Of a stretch of DNA of 64,000 nucleotides, positions 47,411-60,766 are shown in pieces. The stretch comes from Endomychus coccineus. Its lineage: Eukaryota > Arthropoda > Insecta > Coleoptera > Endomychidae. The notes under the pieces were generated by a model. It was not told the DNA's origin. It did no database searches and saw nothing but the letters and a program-made list of their open reading frames with translations. The stretch spans positions 1,116,001-1,180,000 of the forward strand of contig OY294069.1 of NCBI GenBank assembly GCA_958510875.1. Reading direction: 5' to 3'. Numbering within the stretch: the first letter of the stretch is position 1; each line of letters opens with the position of its first letter. Position numbers and translations under genes: made by a program.

Positions 47411-50400
47411 TAGTTTGTATGAAAAGGAAGTCTTACTTCATACTTGAAGTAAGACTTCCTGCGCCGTCACTGGCTTCATGTACGTACGAGGATACGCATT
47501 GTTCGTTCATTGTGGTTTCTGCCATCTGTCAAAGTGAAGAGTGATCGGTCATCGCTAAGACCTCCGGCGGAGACCATGTGAAACGTAAAAAAAAGTGGCC
47601 CTCCGTTTTGTTCTTGGCATAGTATTGAATCGACCGGCTTACCCCTTACTCTCTGTTTGTCCGATAGATAAATCGCTTCCATCACCGAGCATAATAGCAA
47701 TGATTGATACTGAAATATGACAGAAATTAGCTTATATTTTACTCGTACACAATCGCACGCATCTAATTAAGGTCGCTCTTATCTGATGAATTGTACATGT
47801 CACTCACTTGTCAAGGGTAAATGTGCCTCTTCTATCGGAAGCATTTCATTAGGTGACCGAAGATGTTTTAATAATACACAAAGGCGTGACTTCGGGAGAA
47901 GAAGGGTGATAATCCTAATAGGGATTATAAAGTACTATCAATTTAGTAAAAGGTTTCTTGCGGGACGAATTCACCAGAAAAAGTTGGAGAGTCAAGTATG
48001 CTTTTATGTTTATAATGTAAAGACTATTGAAAAACAGACTCACTTCCACTAAGGCTATAGTGCTATACTTCCAACAAAACATTACCCAATGCGATTGAGC
48101 GCGGGACAATTAGACGATTCGGCGCTGTTTTATATGCACTCCAAGCGGCAATGTTATCGCAGATTAGTTTGGTAAATTGCAGGTCAGCTGTACATTCTAC
48201 TGCATTGAATGCTACAGTGTTGCCTAATCAGCCTAATATGTAACAAATATCATATTTATGATAATATCATAAAAATGTCATCACATTCTTACAAACTTCG
48301 ATTCTTTAGCTATCATAATATCTTCTATTCTATTTGCGAAGATAAAATAATTACTATTAGTGCCGCATTAGCCCTTGTGGGCCCCATGGGCACATCAGCT
48401 AGGCCCCTCCTCTCCTGCGGATACACAATTATACAAAACAATGCATAAAACTACAATCGATAAGAAGACTTTGAACAATTCAATAATTTTAATATATAAT
48501 ATATTTTTATTTCTTACAAGATTAATTATCTGTTAATATTAAGTAATGTATAAATAATAAATACTATTACATACTAGTGAATATATCTGATTTTTTTAAA
48601 ACCTGTTACTCGCAATATATCACTCTTTATACTCATGATAGAGCATTCGAAACAAAAAAATACGAAAGATCAAGAGAAAGAAAGGGTTTAATGTTTAATT
48701 TTTTGAGAACACTGCTTGCCTGATTTTTTGAAACGATAGAATGTTGACAATAATATAAGTATATCGATTGATTCTTTTGCATTATTTACTTATTCATTTA
48801 TTATTGCAGCTCGTTTTCAATATTATAATCAACTTACTTCCTTCAGCCAATGCTGCAATTTTCCCGAATTTTCGTTCTTTTATATATCGGCATCTTATTA
48901 TTTCAATACCACAGTCCGAGGAAAAATTTTGTTTGTTGCTAAGATTTGATAAATTTTCCGGTTTTTCCAGCCAACCAAGAAACCCCCTGATACTAGATTT
49001 CAGAGAGTCCGAGATATTCGTTATAAAAGACATTCCATTTGTTAATTGAAAATGGTGTTTCATTGTTTATTCATAGTAATAATCATGAGCCACTATACGT
49101 CGAAAAATAAACGCGAAACTTAACATTCACTCGTTATCGATGATATACATCCGTTTTTGATTATATGTATGAGCTGTAAGTAGATTGTATGTATTACAAA
49201 TTGGTTTGTATCGAAGTTCGTGATTAAGTTGGTAACACTGCGGTAGATCGCACTATACACTTTATAGAGAATTGGTAACGTCAAGTGTGATTGAAGAGAT
49301 AGCAGAGCGGATGACTAGCTAGTTCGCTCCATTCATCCTTATCACTGTCAGAGTTAAGCAGATTATATACTAGTGACGCGTGAAACCGTCTGTAATCCGC
49401 ACTGACGAACCTTACTTACGGCCCAATCAAACGGCACACGTGGCGAGTGCCAGGGGATTACCCCGCCCGCTTTAATCTGCCGCCGCTCATTCCAATGCGT
49501 TCAGCTTTTGTTCGAATACACCTCACTTATATGCCAGTGCTATACTACTCCGAATCTTTAACTAATAGTTATACTTATGTCTTTGTGAGTTTACAATGGT
49601 CTTATAGTTAAGCCAAGACGCTGTGTAGATCCGATTTCTGTGGAGCTTTATAGGGCGTTCAAATTAGATCGAAACACGCTAGAGTTGAACTTTGAATTAC
49701 CTAAATCCACGTACGAGTTCCGTTGAGCTTCGATCGTTAATTAATGAGAAATGTCTGTATAGAAATATTATATGATCGCTTGTGACAAAATGTTGCAGTT
49801 TATGGCTCAGTTGGTCGAGGAAATAAAGAATTCCGCCTTCCAAAACTGGCGCAGTTGGATGGATTGAGATGCGGTTTTCTGTATTCGATTTGGTAATCTA
49901 GAAATTGTGCCACGCTTGTTTTTTGCGGAAAAAATTAATTGCATTTCTACAGCTAAAAAATAAATTTTTCTGCGTGCACTTTTTGAGGTGAATACAAAAA
50001 ACGAACTCGAATTGATTTCTCCGGGAGTTTTTGGGGTCGCTAGATACGAACATGCTATCAAAACAATTTCTTGAGGTCCCCTTGGACTTTCCCTGGGCTA
50101 TCCGGGAGTCTTGATGCCCTGGATATCTATGAATTTCATTAAAAAAATTTTGTTAATGCTTGTTAACTGTTCTAGGTGCGATATGAAGGTTGCCAATGAT
50201 GATATCGACATGCGAAAACTTTCCTGCGATACCCGGTGGTACCCGGAGACTATATATCTACCCCATCTTCTAGGAATTTGTAAACTTTTCTTCATATTAT
50301 GTAACAAATTCTGACTCTAGAGGGTTTTCAAAGTCGTCAATCACGATTATGATGCTCACAAAGTTCATGCATAGTTGTGATCCTGAGAACGCAGACTGCA

Positions 50401-51490
50401 GCTTTTTTTCATATTGATATTTTATTAATATCTAGAAAAATATCTGGACAAGGCTCTCACTACTTTATTAACTTGTCCATACCAATCTACCACCTAGAAA
50501 GATGGCAGTAGCCCATACCACAAGACAAATCAAGAAATTTGTTTCCTGAAGTACTCTTATTGTTTGATGTATATCCAAATTTTAGTTACTGAGTCTTTTC
50601 TTTATTAGATTATTTTTGTGGAACCAGTTTCCTGCAGTATCAATAATCATTGTCTACCCCATCCTTAAGATTAGCTTTGAGGATGTCACATTGTGATGAA
50701 ACAATTCGTCAGCATTAATTTTAAAGTAAATGTTGCAAGTTTCATTCATTTCTTATCTTGAGGCAGAAAGCTGGTTCGAAGTATATAATCTCTTTGATGT
50801 AAATGATAAATTCAGTAATTTTATAAGCGTCCTTGACAAACATTTTGAGTATAATTAAAAAAAAAGAGAAAACCAAAAATGGCAAAACCTGAATTACCAA
50901 AGGAATAATGATCATCTACCAGGTGTTTGCGTAGGTATTAACATCTTTACATGAACTACGGACATCCTTCATCGTGCTCTTTCGGCTAGGCCTATATCTT
51001 CGTACGTGTTTGCTTTGAAAACTTCGCACATAATGAAGACATTAAATATTAGAGTAATGTATACAAGTTACACGAAACAATTTGAAATACTTCAAAAGAT
51101 TCGACATCATCTAGGAAACTAATTTTAAATCATCAAAGCGAATTACAAAAGTTCTACTTCTCGTTCAAACATTATAAAAGGCTCATTAAACGATATTACT
51201 TTGTATACAAATGTCACAGATGTTACCAAAATAAATGATGTTGCATTATACATCACACAAACACATAATACCTACTAGAAATAACAAGACAATGTCCTTG
51301 ACGATATTGTTAACAAGCTTCTATGTTTTTCATTTTTGAAATTACGTTGCATCATAAAATCTTGTCCAAATTATTTGTTCGTATTAAATACACAATAAGT
51401 CTTCAGTATCCACAAAAACTTCGAAACAATCCAGTCAGTTCAGTATCTGCTTATTATGTGTTATAACATCAAACAGAATTAGTTACAATT
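47411..51490. other. Non-coding, nothing firm
   Basis: 47420-47460 is a short palindrome (GGAAGTCTTACTTCA/TGAAGTAAGACTTCC). 50677-50702 is hammerhead-like: TTGAGGA, extra T, GTCAC/GTGAT hairpin, GAAAC. No supported gene. Confidence 0.35.
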
Positions 51491-51497
51491 TATACTT

Positions 51498-51701
51498 TCA
51501 ATATTGATTTTGTTCCTTAACGATGAACTTAATTTCTCCGATTCTTCGAGGATTGTAATTGAACATTCCTTTAAAATAGTATAGCCGAACGTAGTTGGAC
51601 GGATTTTTACGTCGCCATAAAGATATATTGACCAACCGGCCCGTTTCTTTGCTAGGTTTCAGCATAATCAAGGTGTAAGAATTTTTGAACCTTCTGGAAG
51701 G
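51498..51701 (-). CDS. Unrecognised small open frame, possible exon
   Basis: Minus strand from an acceptor-like ccttccag (just above 51680) reads RFKNSYTLIMLKPSKETGRL, continues NISLWRRKNPSNYVRLYYFK and GMFNYNPRRIGEIKFIVKEQ and stops at 51498-51500. Composition looks protein-like rather than random AT-rich. I recognise no family. It may be a lone exon, a host gene fragment or a TE piece. Confidence 0.25.
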   Translation of the reverse strand, partial: PSRRFKNSYTLIMLKPSKETGRLVNISLWRRKNPSNYVRLYYFKGMFNYNPRRIGEIKFIVKEQNQY

Positions 51702-52084
51702 CGAGCACGATGAGCACAACTTCCACAAAATACAATTTTAAACTTTGACGAAAATTTGCAAATTTGCGGAGGTAGTTCGTCTAAAAGGAATAAAAAAAAG
51801 CATAGCTATCGCAAACAGAAGGGAACGACCATGAAGAATTCCTTCCAACTGATGAGAAACAAAAGGTAGGGTGCCAATTGCACGTTCACATCAGCAGTGT
51901 CCTGGAGCGTGTGGGGGATTTTTGACGATTTTTTTTTTCATTTAGTCATGTGAATAGCATCTATCAGGTTTTTTCACATTCACCCCCTGGTCTACATTGA
52001 AGAATTGCAATTTTGATATATTTTTTCCCGTTGAAATTTCATATCATACAACAAGCATTGACAATAAACCTTTGTATCTAAATG

Positions 52085-52262
52085 ACATTATTGAAGATGG
52101 TTTCCGCGTCACTTTAGCATGACTTGACGCTGCTTTTCGCCAACCATTATAGGTGCCATCTTTAGGGCAAGCTTGAGGCTGGTACTGAAGATGCCACCTG
52201 TAATGGTGGGCGAAACGTCGGCATCGAGTAGTGCTATTGTGATGCGGAATCCATCCGCAAGC
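52085..52262. repeat. Two facing copies of the hammerhead-bearing repeat
   Basis: Left copy (minus, about 52130-52168) has TGCC then CTAAAGA, a damaged core. Right copy (+, 52185-52223) has CTGAAGA, extra T, GCCACC/GGTGGGC, GAAACGTC and GGCA. Upstream of it GGTA replaces the TGCC needed for stem I. Outer arms match those of 24395-24542. Confidence 0.6.
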
Positions 52263-52339
52263 CTATTAAAGATATTAATAAAGATATATAAAAGAAGACA
52301 CATATTAGGAACATCCGGCTCGAAGGACCAATATTTATT

Positions 52340-53760
52340 TATTTATCCATTTATTTATTCAATCTTACACTGATCAACAGGTATAAACCCAATTAAAGAT
52401 CAGGACAATGTATAATAAAATTAATATACTAACAATTATTATCTAAATTAAATCTAAATAACCTAATTATAATCAAGTCCGAGAAGAGACAAACTCAAAA
52501 AAAAAGAAAATAGCGAAAAATATTTATCACAGCAATGCAGAAAGAGGAAAAGATAAAACAAAGAGCTGAAAAGTATGAATATTGTTTCATTGCAGTAGGC
52601 GAGTAAATCTGTTTTAGGCTAGAATTGAAAATATCATATTTGGTATGAGTGTCATTGGTGTTATAGGCATGCAACACGCAAAATAATGGAGATAATTCAA
52701 GTATGTTAGTACGAGGAGTTTGAAGGTAGAAAGTATTTACAGACCGCAAGTTCAGCCGAGAAACTAGGAAATAGACTCTTTCCAGCAGCATGGGGCCGTC
52801 AATTTGGTTATTGAGCAACTTGAACAAATTGGCCTGGAGTGCATAATTATTTCTGCGAGATAGGGATGACATATTGAATCTATCTTACCGGAAAGAATTA
52901 GGAATGCCACTGATAGGATAAAGACCGTCTGTTCTGAAGCACAGGTATTTCAAAAAGCGGCGCTGAACAGATTCCATGGCATCTCTATGAACTGCAGAAC
53001 CAGGGAACCAAATCACAGATGCATAGTCAAGCCGCGATCGCACAAATGTTACGAACAACAATTTGAGCGTGTCTGTGTCTGAAAAATCACGACAGCTCCG
53101 AACGATGGACCCAAGTAGACTGTTAGCAGCCTCTATCACAGACTCCAGATGAGAAACGAAGGATAGTTACGCGGAGGTCTTCATAGCTTGCTAGTCTCTC
53201 AAGGATAGTACCATAAACGTTGTAATCAAATATAGTCAAGTTGGTCTTATTTGTGTAAGACATAACCTAGCACTTGTTAACATTAAGAAACACCAGACAA
53301 TCATCATGTCGAAATTTCTCTGAAGTGGATAACAATCAAATGTGGATTTGATGATAAAGAACATTTTAAAATCATCGGCATATAAAAGTCTGAGTACACT
53401 TAGATTTATTGATATATCATTGACAAAGATGTTTAAAAACAGTGGTCCTAAGATCATCCTTGTGGGACACCTGAAGAAGCAAGGTATTCAACCGATCTCT
53501 GCCCATTTACCATAACAAATAGCCGCCTGTCACTAAGATATGAGGCGATGAAAGATGAGAGCTCCACAGAGAAACCAATGCCATCAAGTTTAACTAGCAG
53601 AAGTCTGTGGTCAAGCCTGTCGAATGCCTTGGATAGATCGGTATATATGACATCAACTTGGAAGCCGGAATTCATATTTTCAGCGATGTATTGTGTGACA
53701 GATGCCAGGTTGGTGGATGTGGAACGACCCCTATTAGGACCATGTTTTGTAGTGCAAGTG
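52340..53760 (-). pseudogene. LINE reverse transcriptase (Jockey/R1-like), 5'-truncated
   Basis: The longest LINE remnant. Minus strand reads GRSTSTNLASVTQYIAENMN, VDVIYTDLSKAFDRLDHRLL, then SSGVPQG, LLYADDFKMFF (catalytic YADD), DTLKLLFVTFVRSRLDYAS, VQRRFLKYLCF and a C-terminal part to about 52495. The 3' tail at 52340-52370 is a TTTATTTATTTA-type run read as its complement. Several frameshifts; begins near 53760. Confidence 0.9.
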
Positions 53761-54480
53761 ACGACTCAATATCCGTCGAGGTATCAGCCTGAAAAAAGTT
53801 GTTTAAGAATTATGATGAAATTATGGAATAAATCTGTTACTTTTTCGATATCAAAATTGATAATAACCTATAAATTTAAGGGAGCTCAGATACTATTTTC
53901 AAAATCATAATTAGCTTTAGTCGAAAATCGTAAAATTCTCTGCTACGCAATAGTGTTTTCGATACATAAAAATTCAAGCTTCAAATAGAAAGAGGAAATT
54001 AACAACTTCACTACGGATAATCGGCATGAAAAACGTTAAACGTGATTAATCTCTATCTGGAACGTATTTTACCAACAATGAGCATTTTTATTTCAGGCTG
54101 CGCCGCTCGCTGAAACATGGTATTATTTTAATTTCAGGAAACAGATAGTGTTGAACTTTATTATAGACTCTAATTTCAAAAGTTGATTTAAAAAAATACA
54201 AGATAAAATACTGAATATACGTCTGGCCAACGGGAAACAACATTCGTTGTAATTTAGATTATCACTGAGCTGTAATTATATAAATCGTTTTTATAATTAT
54301 ATTTTTTAATCTTTAAATATTATAGTCGCACACACAGGCAAGATATTTAATGTTTATGCAATAACATTGCGTTTTATTGTTTAACATATGCAGAAAGTAA
54401 GGAATTAGTTACACTGTTTTTGCATTTTATTATAGTCATTTAGTTTATCGAATTATTCAACTCTTTGAACGTTTCTAGGC
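53761..54480. other. Non-coding, nothing recognised
   Basis: AT-rich, no frame or repeat identified. Confidence 0.35.
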
Positions 54481-54484
54481 AGGA

Positions 54485-54840
54485 CCGGAACACCTTCAAT
54501 TCTAAGAAATTTCTCTCCCATCGATACCATAGATGATCCAAATTTAACTTTGGTATCTCCGTCAATATAAAGTACAAGCTGAACAGTCGTGTATGAAATA
54601 AAATTTTAGCCAAATGTCCTCCTTCTTTGAGCGTAAGTGTTCAAGATTCTTTCTCTATTTCTACAATTGGCAGTTTGTTGTAATCTTTCAGCTTTGTAAT
54701 CGTAGCAGATTTTCCTTCAAATGATCCCAGGAAAAAGTCTAATCGCCTAACGATTTCACCGTCTCTGAGAAATAACATTACCAGGAAATTTGGCGTGAAG
54801 AATATTATTTAGAATCGGAACTTCCGGAATAATGTGTGAA
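54485..54840 (-). pseudogene. Decayed coding sequence of unknown origin
   Basis: Two minus-strand stretches look like real protein broken by frameshifts and a stop: RRLDFFLGSFEGKSATITKL (about 54760-54690) and VQLVLYIDGDTKVKFGSSMV then EKFLRIEGVPVLPRN (about 54585-54490). I recognise no family; host gene remnant, old viral insert or TE are all open. Confidence 0.35.
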
Positions 54841-54869
54841 GTGTACTAAAGACCTACTTATTGTATCAC

Positions 54870-55640
54870 GGAATTCCACCTGTCTCAAGGAATGTGCGCC
54901 TGAATTAATACCAGTTTTCTGTAGGTTGTTTGCCATTTCATACAAACTTGGTGTGAAGACAACAAGAGTCCAACCAATTCCAAGAATAATTGATCAACAG
55001 GAGAGCTGCTCGCCTACGTAACCCATGTATGACATAAATCTATTGAACAATATGGGGAATCTGTAGCTGTTGCATTGAATACTCCAAAGCCTTTGATCCA
55101 GTTTTGCACCAATGCCTTCTTGGGAAACTTCCGTCATATGGTTTGCAGCGTCAACTATAACAATAAACGTTGGTGTTCCACAGGGATATGTCTTGGCACT
55201 AACTTTGTTTCTACTCCATATCAACGATCTGTTGGGAGTGACCACTTCTCCCATCCACAGCTTTCTCATCTAGATCCTGTATGCCATCCAATGAAGCTAG
55301 AGAAACGAGACAGAGACAAATGGGGATCTGATTATCTAGTACAGTGCAACCAAAATTCATGATGCATCTTCTTCTGGAAGGCGGATCCCACAATCCTCAT
55401 ATATGATGAAATGCGGAGAGGTGGAACAAACTGCCTCTCACATCCTGTTGGAATGCCCTGCTTCGACGTGCCTCAGTTACCGTTACTTTGGCGAAGTAGA
55501 AGTGCTCCCATATGAATTTATGGAAGCCACGGTTGGCAATATTCTGAGTTTCTGTCAGGCCACAAACCTGCTAGAATAGAAGAAGCTTCTGTCTACGGGG
55601 TGCACTGCCTTCAACTGATGAAGATGATGACGATGCCGTG
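54870..55640 (+). pseudogene. LINE remnant (RT and C-terminal part)
   Basis: ELIPVFCRLFAISYKLGV then TRVQPIPRI (early RT), GVPQGYVLALTLFLLHINDL (RT motif B region), and at 55405-55580 CGEVEQTASHILLECPAST, the His/Cys end typical of LINE RNase H-associated tails. Many stops. Ends near 55660 with ATCAAAGTATAG, the complement of the dispersed ATACTTTGAT repeat. Confidence 0.8.
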
Positions 55641-55659
55641 TGATCAAAGTATAGAAAAA

Positions 55660-56085
55660 AAAGATACGTGTGGCACTCGGGGACTGCCGCGGTAAAGCTA
55701 TTGCATAGCATTTTTTCTCAACTTATGCAATTATAATTATTTATTTTTTTAAATTTATGCAGTATTTTTTTTTTCTTTGATATTTTAATTCAAGTTTTTT
55801 CTTTGATATTAATTCAAGTTACTTTTGAGCGTGGTGACCGATAAGAAAACAAATTTTTTTCTTTTATTGAATAAATGAGAAGTTAATATCGTTTAAAATA
55901 TTTTTATTATCTTAGAATACATGTAGGTTATTCAGGAATTTGAAACTATAGGTTTATGGTAACTGAATAACTGAAATAAGAGACATAAGTTTGAGACTTG
56001 ATATCCTCTAAATATCTGGAAAATACCGCGTCAATGGTGGTCCCATATTTTGTTGTAGATTCTTGTGGATGATTATTCATTTTCA
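55660..56085. other. AT-rich non-coding
   Basis: T-rich runs; 55792-55820 holds a short duplicated AATTCAAGTT/TTTCTTTGATATT block. Nothing else seen. Confidence 0.35.
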
Positions 56086-56089
56086 AATT

Positions 56090-56850
56090 CAATTATTCCG
56101 AAAGAAAAGTTGTCAACCGCTCTGATTTTTTATCAGCGAAGTTGATGTTGAAATCGCTAGCCAAGATAAGTGGAAATTTATTACCATTTGTACCAAGTAT
56201 TTTCGACCCTTCTTCAGTGTACTCCAGTAAAGTGCGATGAATAAAATGCTCTACCTCGTGTAATTTTGGATTCGGAGAAATGTAAATTGCTACCATGACT
56301 ATGTGTAGGCCATTTCTAAGTTGCATAAGCACGCACAAATATCTCCAACAAATGAGCGCCTAACATTAATATCGCTAACTTGCAATACGTATTTCAATAT
56401 TCGGAGTCATAATATTAGTAACATTATTATTATTTTGATAAATAGCTACCCCACCTTTCGGAACAGTATCTCGTTTGAATTGAACAATACAATTGAAATT
56501 AGGTATTTCAATCGGATTATCATGCGCCATGCAAGTTCCGGTAAGAAGTAACACATTTGTTTGTCTCGTAACTGAATCTTGTAAATCGTATTTGTGACTA
56601 TTTAGACTTTGGCAATTGAAAGTCATTATTGAAATGCCATTTCTACTACTAATGAAATCTAAGACACTTTGAGCTGTCGTCTGAACACTATTTAAAGGCA
56701 GTCTTTTGAATTTTTGCAACAAAGATGCAGTCGATGTAGCTTGCCTTCGATTATTATAAAACTTGAATGTAGAATTATCGTTTTTTGTCGTGATATACAA
56801 TTTTTCAATATTAGTCACCCGAGAGAGCGCAACATAAACAAGTTCCTGTT
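56090..56850 (-). pseudogene. Helentron remnant: helicase end fused to endonuclease
   Basis: Minus strand starts with QELVYVALSRVTNIEKLYIT (56850 downward), the last motif of Pif1-type Helitron helicases. It continues without a stop into SRNGISIMTFNCQSLNSHKY, KGGVAIYQNNNNVTN and, after a shift, NKFPLILASDFNINFADKKS, an endonuclease/exonuclease/phosphatase domain. Helicase plus such a nuclease marks the Helentron branch of Helitrons. The Rep and most helicase sequence is missing. Confidence 0.85.
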
Positions 56851-57322
56851 ATTTTTCGTTACTGAATTTCTTGATTCGGTCGCCGCGCTCAAAGCCCGCG
56901 ATAAAAGCTATATGCAATATATGCAATAGCTTAATAGAAACAGGTACTCTCAGGTCTCTGCTACGCGCGTTCAACGTATAAACTCTAACTGACGCCTAGC
57001 GAGCTCCTAGAGGCATATGTCAAAATGATTTCGTTCGTAGCTAATTACATAGGATGTCTGGAGTTCATGCAATTATGTTTTTAGATAATTCGAACCTTCT
57101 AATTTCGATAAGCCACGTGAAAATCCCGGAGTCTAAAGCTCTAGAGTGTTATAACATTCGTATAAAATAGCGAAATTTCTCACTTTTAGAAACTTCAAAT
57201 TAATCAATTAATTTGACACATGTTAGGTGTTTAGGTCTTACATTATTTTTCGTTACGGAATTTCTTGATTCGGTCGCCGCGCTCAAAGCCCGCGATAAAA
57301 GCTATATGCAATAGCTCAATAT
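56848..57322. repeat. Helentron-associated module flanked by an 80-bp direct repeat
   Basis: GAATTTCTTGATTCGGTCGC...GCGATAAAAGCTATATGCAA occurs at 56864-56923 and 57255-57314, within matches of about 80 bp. Between them lies the module shared with 14410-14640 and 46015-46225 (here about 56935-57215). Position right after the minus-strand Helentron coding end suggests the module is this element's 5' end, brought close by an internal deletion. Confidence 0.55.
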
Positions 57323-57324
57323 AT

Positions 57325-60300
57325 TAAACTGAATGAAAACAGAATTGTTTTAATCCCCTTCTGAAACCGCAGTAGCTAAATAAATGTTACATTGCGTACT
57401 TAAGTATTTATTAGTACATCATCATCAACATGCAATTATTGTACCACAATTATTTTAATATCTACACGCAATATTCCGAAATGTTTTAATACGTATTTAT
57501 TATTATAATATTGTCGATAATACGTTATTCATGAACTTTTAAAATTTTAATCGTCCCTTAACGCTCCGTTTATTAATAAACTGCAATTAATCCGAGCAAC
57601 GCATCTGGACTACGCAATAATTAAAAAGCAAACGTTTTAGTTCCATTAATGATTACAATTTGTACATTTTGATCAAAGATTTCCAAAGCCGATATGAAAT
57701 TATCTTAATACGCCTGGTGGATATAGAGATGCTCGTTGTTTGATAAGATCTACAAGTTTTTTTAACCTTGGATACCCATATATCTAATATATGGGTAGCT
57801 TGACTGTATTGTGTGCATTTTTATCAGCTATACTGAAGGACTTAGGTCTACTAATATAATGAGGAACATTTCCTTTTAATTAATTAATTAATTTAACTAA
57901 AATGTTAATAATTCAGACTACAAGGGCTAAGAAATAAGATAAAAGAAATAAAAAATAGCATTGAGGACTATTAAATAGCTTCTAGCTATTGCAGAAATTT
58001 TCAACCAACCAAGTGAAAAAAATTGTGAAATATCGGCTATGGAACTAACGAGTTTCAGCGAGGCACGGATAAGTTTGGATATATCTTAAACTTATTGGAA
58101 AACACCATTGCTGAGTTAGAATTTGAAAACAAATATGTAATATTCATTTTAATGAATGATTTCACACTGATTCAACTGGTAAAAAGTTAGTAACATTTTT
58201 CATTTTTATTGGTTTTTAGATGAAATCTCAAAGGTGTATTTTTATAATTTTTTATAAGTAATTTTATGAACAAATTTATAAAATTTTTATGGGTTTTGAA
58301 TATAACAAATTTATTTATGTTTATAATTGAGAATTAAATTTTAATATAATTTGTAGGGAATTATTATTAATTTTCATTTTATTAATTAAATGAATAAAAA
58401 ATAAATAAATTAACTATTTATTATTGGAATATGGAAAATAATTACAAAAATTTCTGTATTTGAATTTAAAAGAAACATATTTATTTTTACTATTTTTAAG
58501 GAAAAATAAATTTAATTATATTTTTTTAGTATGAAAACGAAATTTGGAACATAAATATTATTCTTATAAATAAAGCTTAGCTTAAGTAGGTAATTGTCTT
58601 TTTCGGCATTTCCATATTTTATTTATAAACAATTTTATCGAAAAATTTTTTCAAATTTATTAATTTTTTCTTTTATATACTAGTATAATTCATAATTTAA
58701 AATAAACGAAATATTATTATTCAATTGTTAATACTTAATGAAGTTTTATTTAAGTAAACATTTTTCATCTCATCGTTTATTACATGAAATTTTAAACGTA
58801 ATAATCCTGGGAATTATTATTAACAATTAAAACTGAAGTAGCAAGAAGCAGGGTGAAACCACCGGAAAGTAAGTTGCCCCAAGTAAGCCCAGAGATATTT
58901 GACACGTGGGAGTATAACCCTAATTCCGTAAGCATAGTTCAGGACTTACGGGCATTTCAAATCTCAAAATTCTTTTGATTTACATTATACCTACTATTCT
59001 TGAACCCACTAGATAACATTTTTACAAATCTTGAGAATGATTTTGATTTACATTATATTTCAGACCATAATGGAATAGGGTGCAATTTTCAAGTAAGTCT
59101 TGAAGAATATCAACAAACATCGTTCTCACATATTAGAGTTATCACTTTACCTTGGTCTAAATAAGTTTCATGACATACTTGACAACTCAAATTAGCACTT
59201 TGTTGATGAAACAGTTATTGATCTTCACACAACATGTTTTATTTTTCATAAACATCTTTTCGGAGGGTCCAGAATTGTCCTGCTCACTTCGAAGGATAAA
59301 AGCAAAAATAAAATAGTTATTTAGAATACTATGACACGTTACAGTCTGAATGTTCAAGTTATAAAATTAATAAAACAAATTATTTAAGCAATGTCGGATA
59401 CAAAATTATAATAAAATTACTATAATTTTGTATCTATTTGTAACGTTTTCATGTTATTATTACCTACTTATGACAGTTTACTAGTTTAATTTATTATTTT
59501 TTTTGTTTGTGAAACAGTTTATTGAATCGAATGGTTAATTTTTATCAAAAACATTGGAAAGCAAAGTAGCCTGACAATATTGTATCACTTTCATCGTTGA
59601 CGGCAAATAAGAAGAAACTAGGGGAGGTGGCGTGTTTGCACGATCTGGTGTCACCTTGTTGGCGGCAATTATAATAAATCATTGCACACACAAAGATTTT
59701 CTTGGAAAACATTTCGGCTACATGACACGAGACTTGATTGCTACAACCACATCGCTAAAGTTATAAAACGAAATCTTGCCAAATATAGCGACCTCTATAT
59801 GACTCTATAGCTCGGGGAATGTCCGGAATCATCGTACTTGCCCCTCGTATGTTTTGTTTTATATCTTATGGGAATCGCTTGACGTAATTCAATCTAAATT
59901 TAAATGTTAGTTTCTGTGTGTATAACTAAGATTCAATCATTGTTTATTTTTAGAAAACCGGGCACCTTCTTTTGAAATATTCAAAGAATTTCATGGTGGT
60001 ATTGCCAAAATTAATGTAGTGTGTTTTGACAGAAATGGACACAGCTTTCCGTTGTTACGTCATTGTGAGGTTTACCATGGCTATACTCCGTAACAGGAAA
60101 TCCAATTCATTTATTTCAACTGCATATAGGACGGAAGGGTCCTAATCTCAAAATGTAGTATTGGTTTCGGTAGCTCAGACTGGTAGTGTAGTCGATATTG
60201 TCGGTGCTTGTAAGATAAAGGGTTTGTTTAGTGTCGGTGGGCGTGCTAACATGTGTAGGTGCACCGGCAGCTAATCGTCCATGATAAACAGACTCTTTGA

Positions 60301-60760
60301 AGTGCACCAGCACTAGCTTCGGGGCAATGTTTAATAGATGCAGATAACAGGTTGAATGCTGCGGATGTAGATCACGTTGAGTCTGCTAACCACTTCAAAT
60401 AGACGACGCCACCTTATCTCCCTAATATTCACATGTGTGTATATGTGTACGAAATACTTATACACGTTTTAGTTTATAGTGTTTGGTACAAGCTTTAATT
60501 TCCGTTTTAATGGCTTTTTAAATCTTCAAAGAATTAGCGCGAGCGCGAGCTGTTCGGTACCAACAAGTGATAAGTTTTGATTCATTACAATATCTTATGA
60601 TATCTCCACATACCGAAGTGCGGATCAATCAATTCATGCGAATTTAAATATTTGGGAATGTTGACCTGTACTAAGGGGCTTTTAAGAATAAATATTAAAC
60701 ACCAATTTCAAAAATATTTGATGTTATTTACCTAATACTATTCACTTGTAGTACTGTACT
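57325..60760. other. Very AT-rich non-coding DNA
   Basis: 57770-57800 holds a short palindrome (ACCCATATATCTAATATATGGGT). 59510-59565 resembles 29412-29460. No gene; frames are short. Confidence 0.4.
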
Positions 60761-60766
60761 TACTTC

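Noticed and set aside
60160..60250. tRNA-like A box (GTAGCTCAGACTGGTAG)
   Set aside because: No convincing B box or cloverleaf follows.
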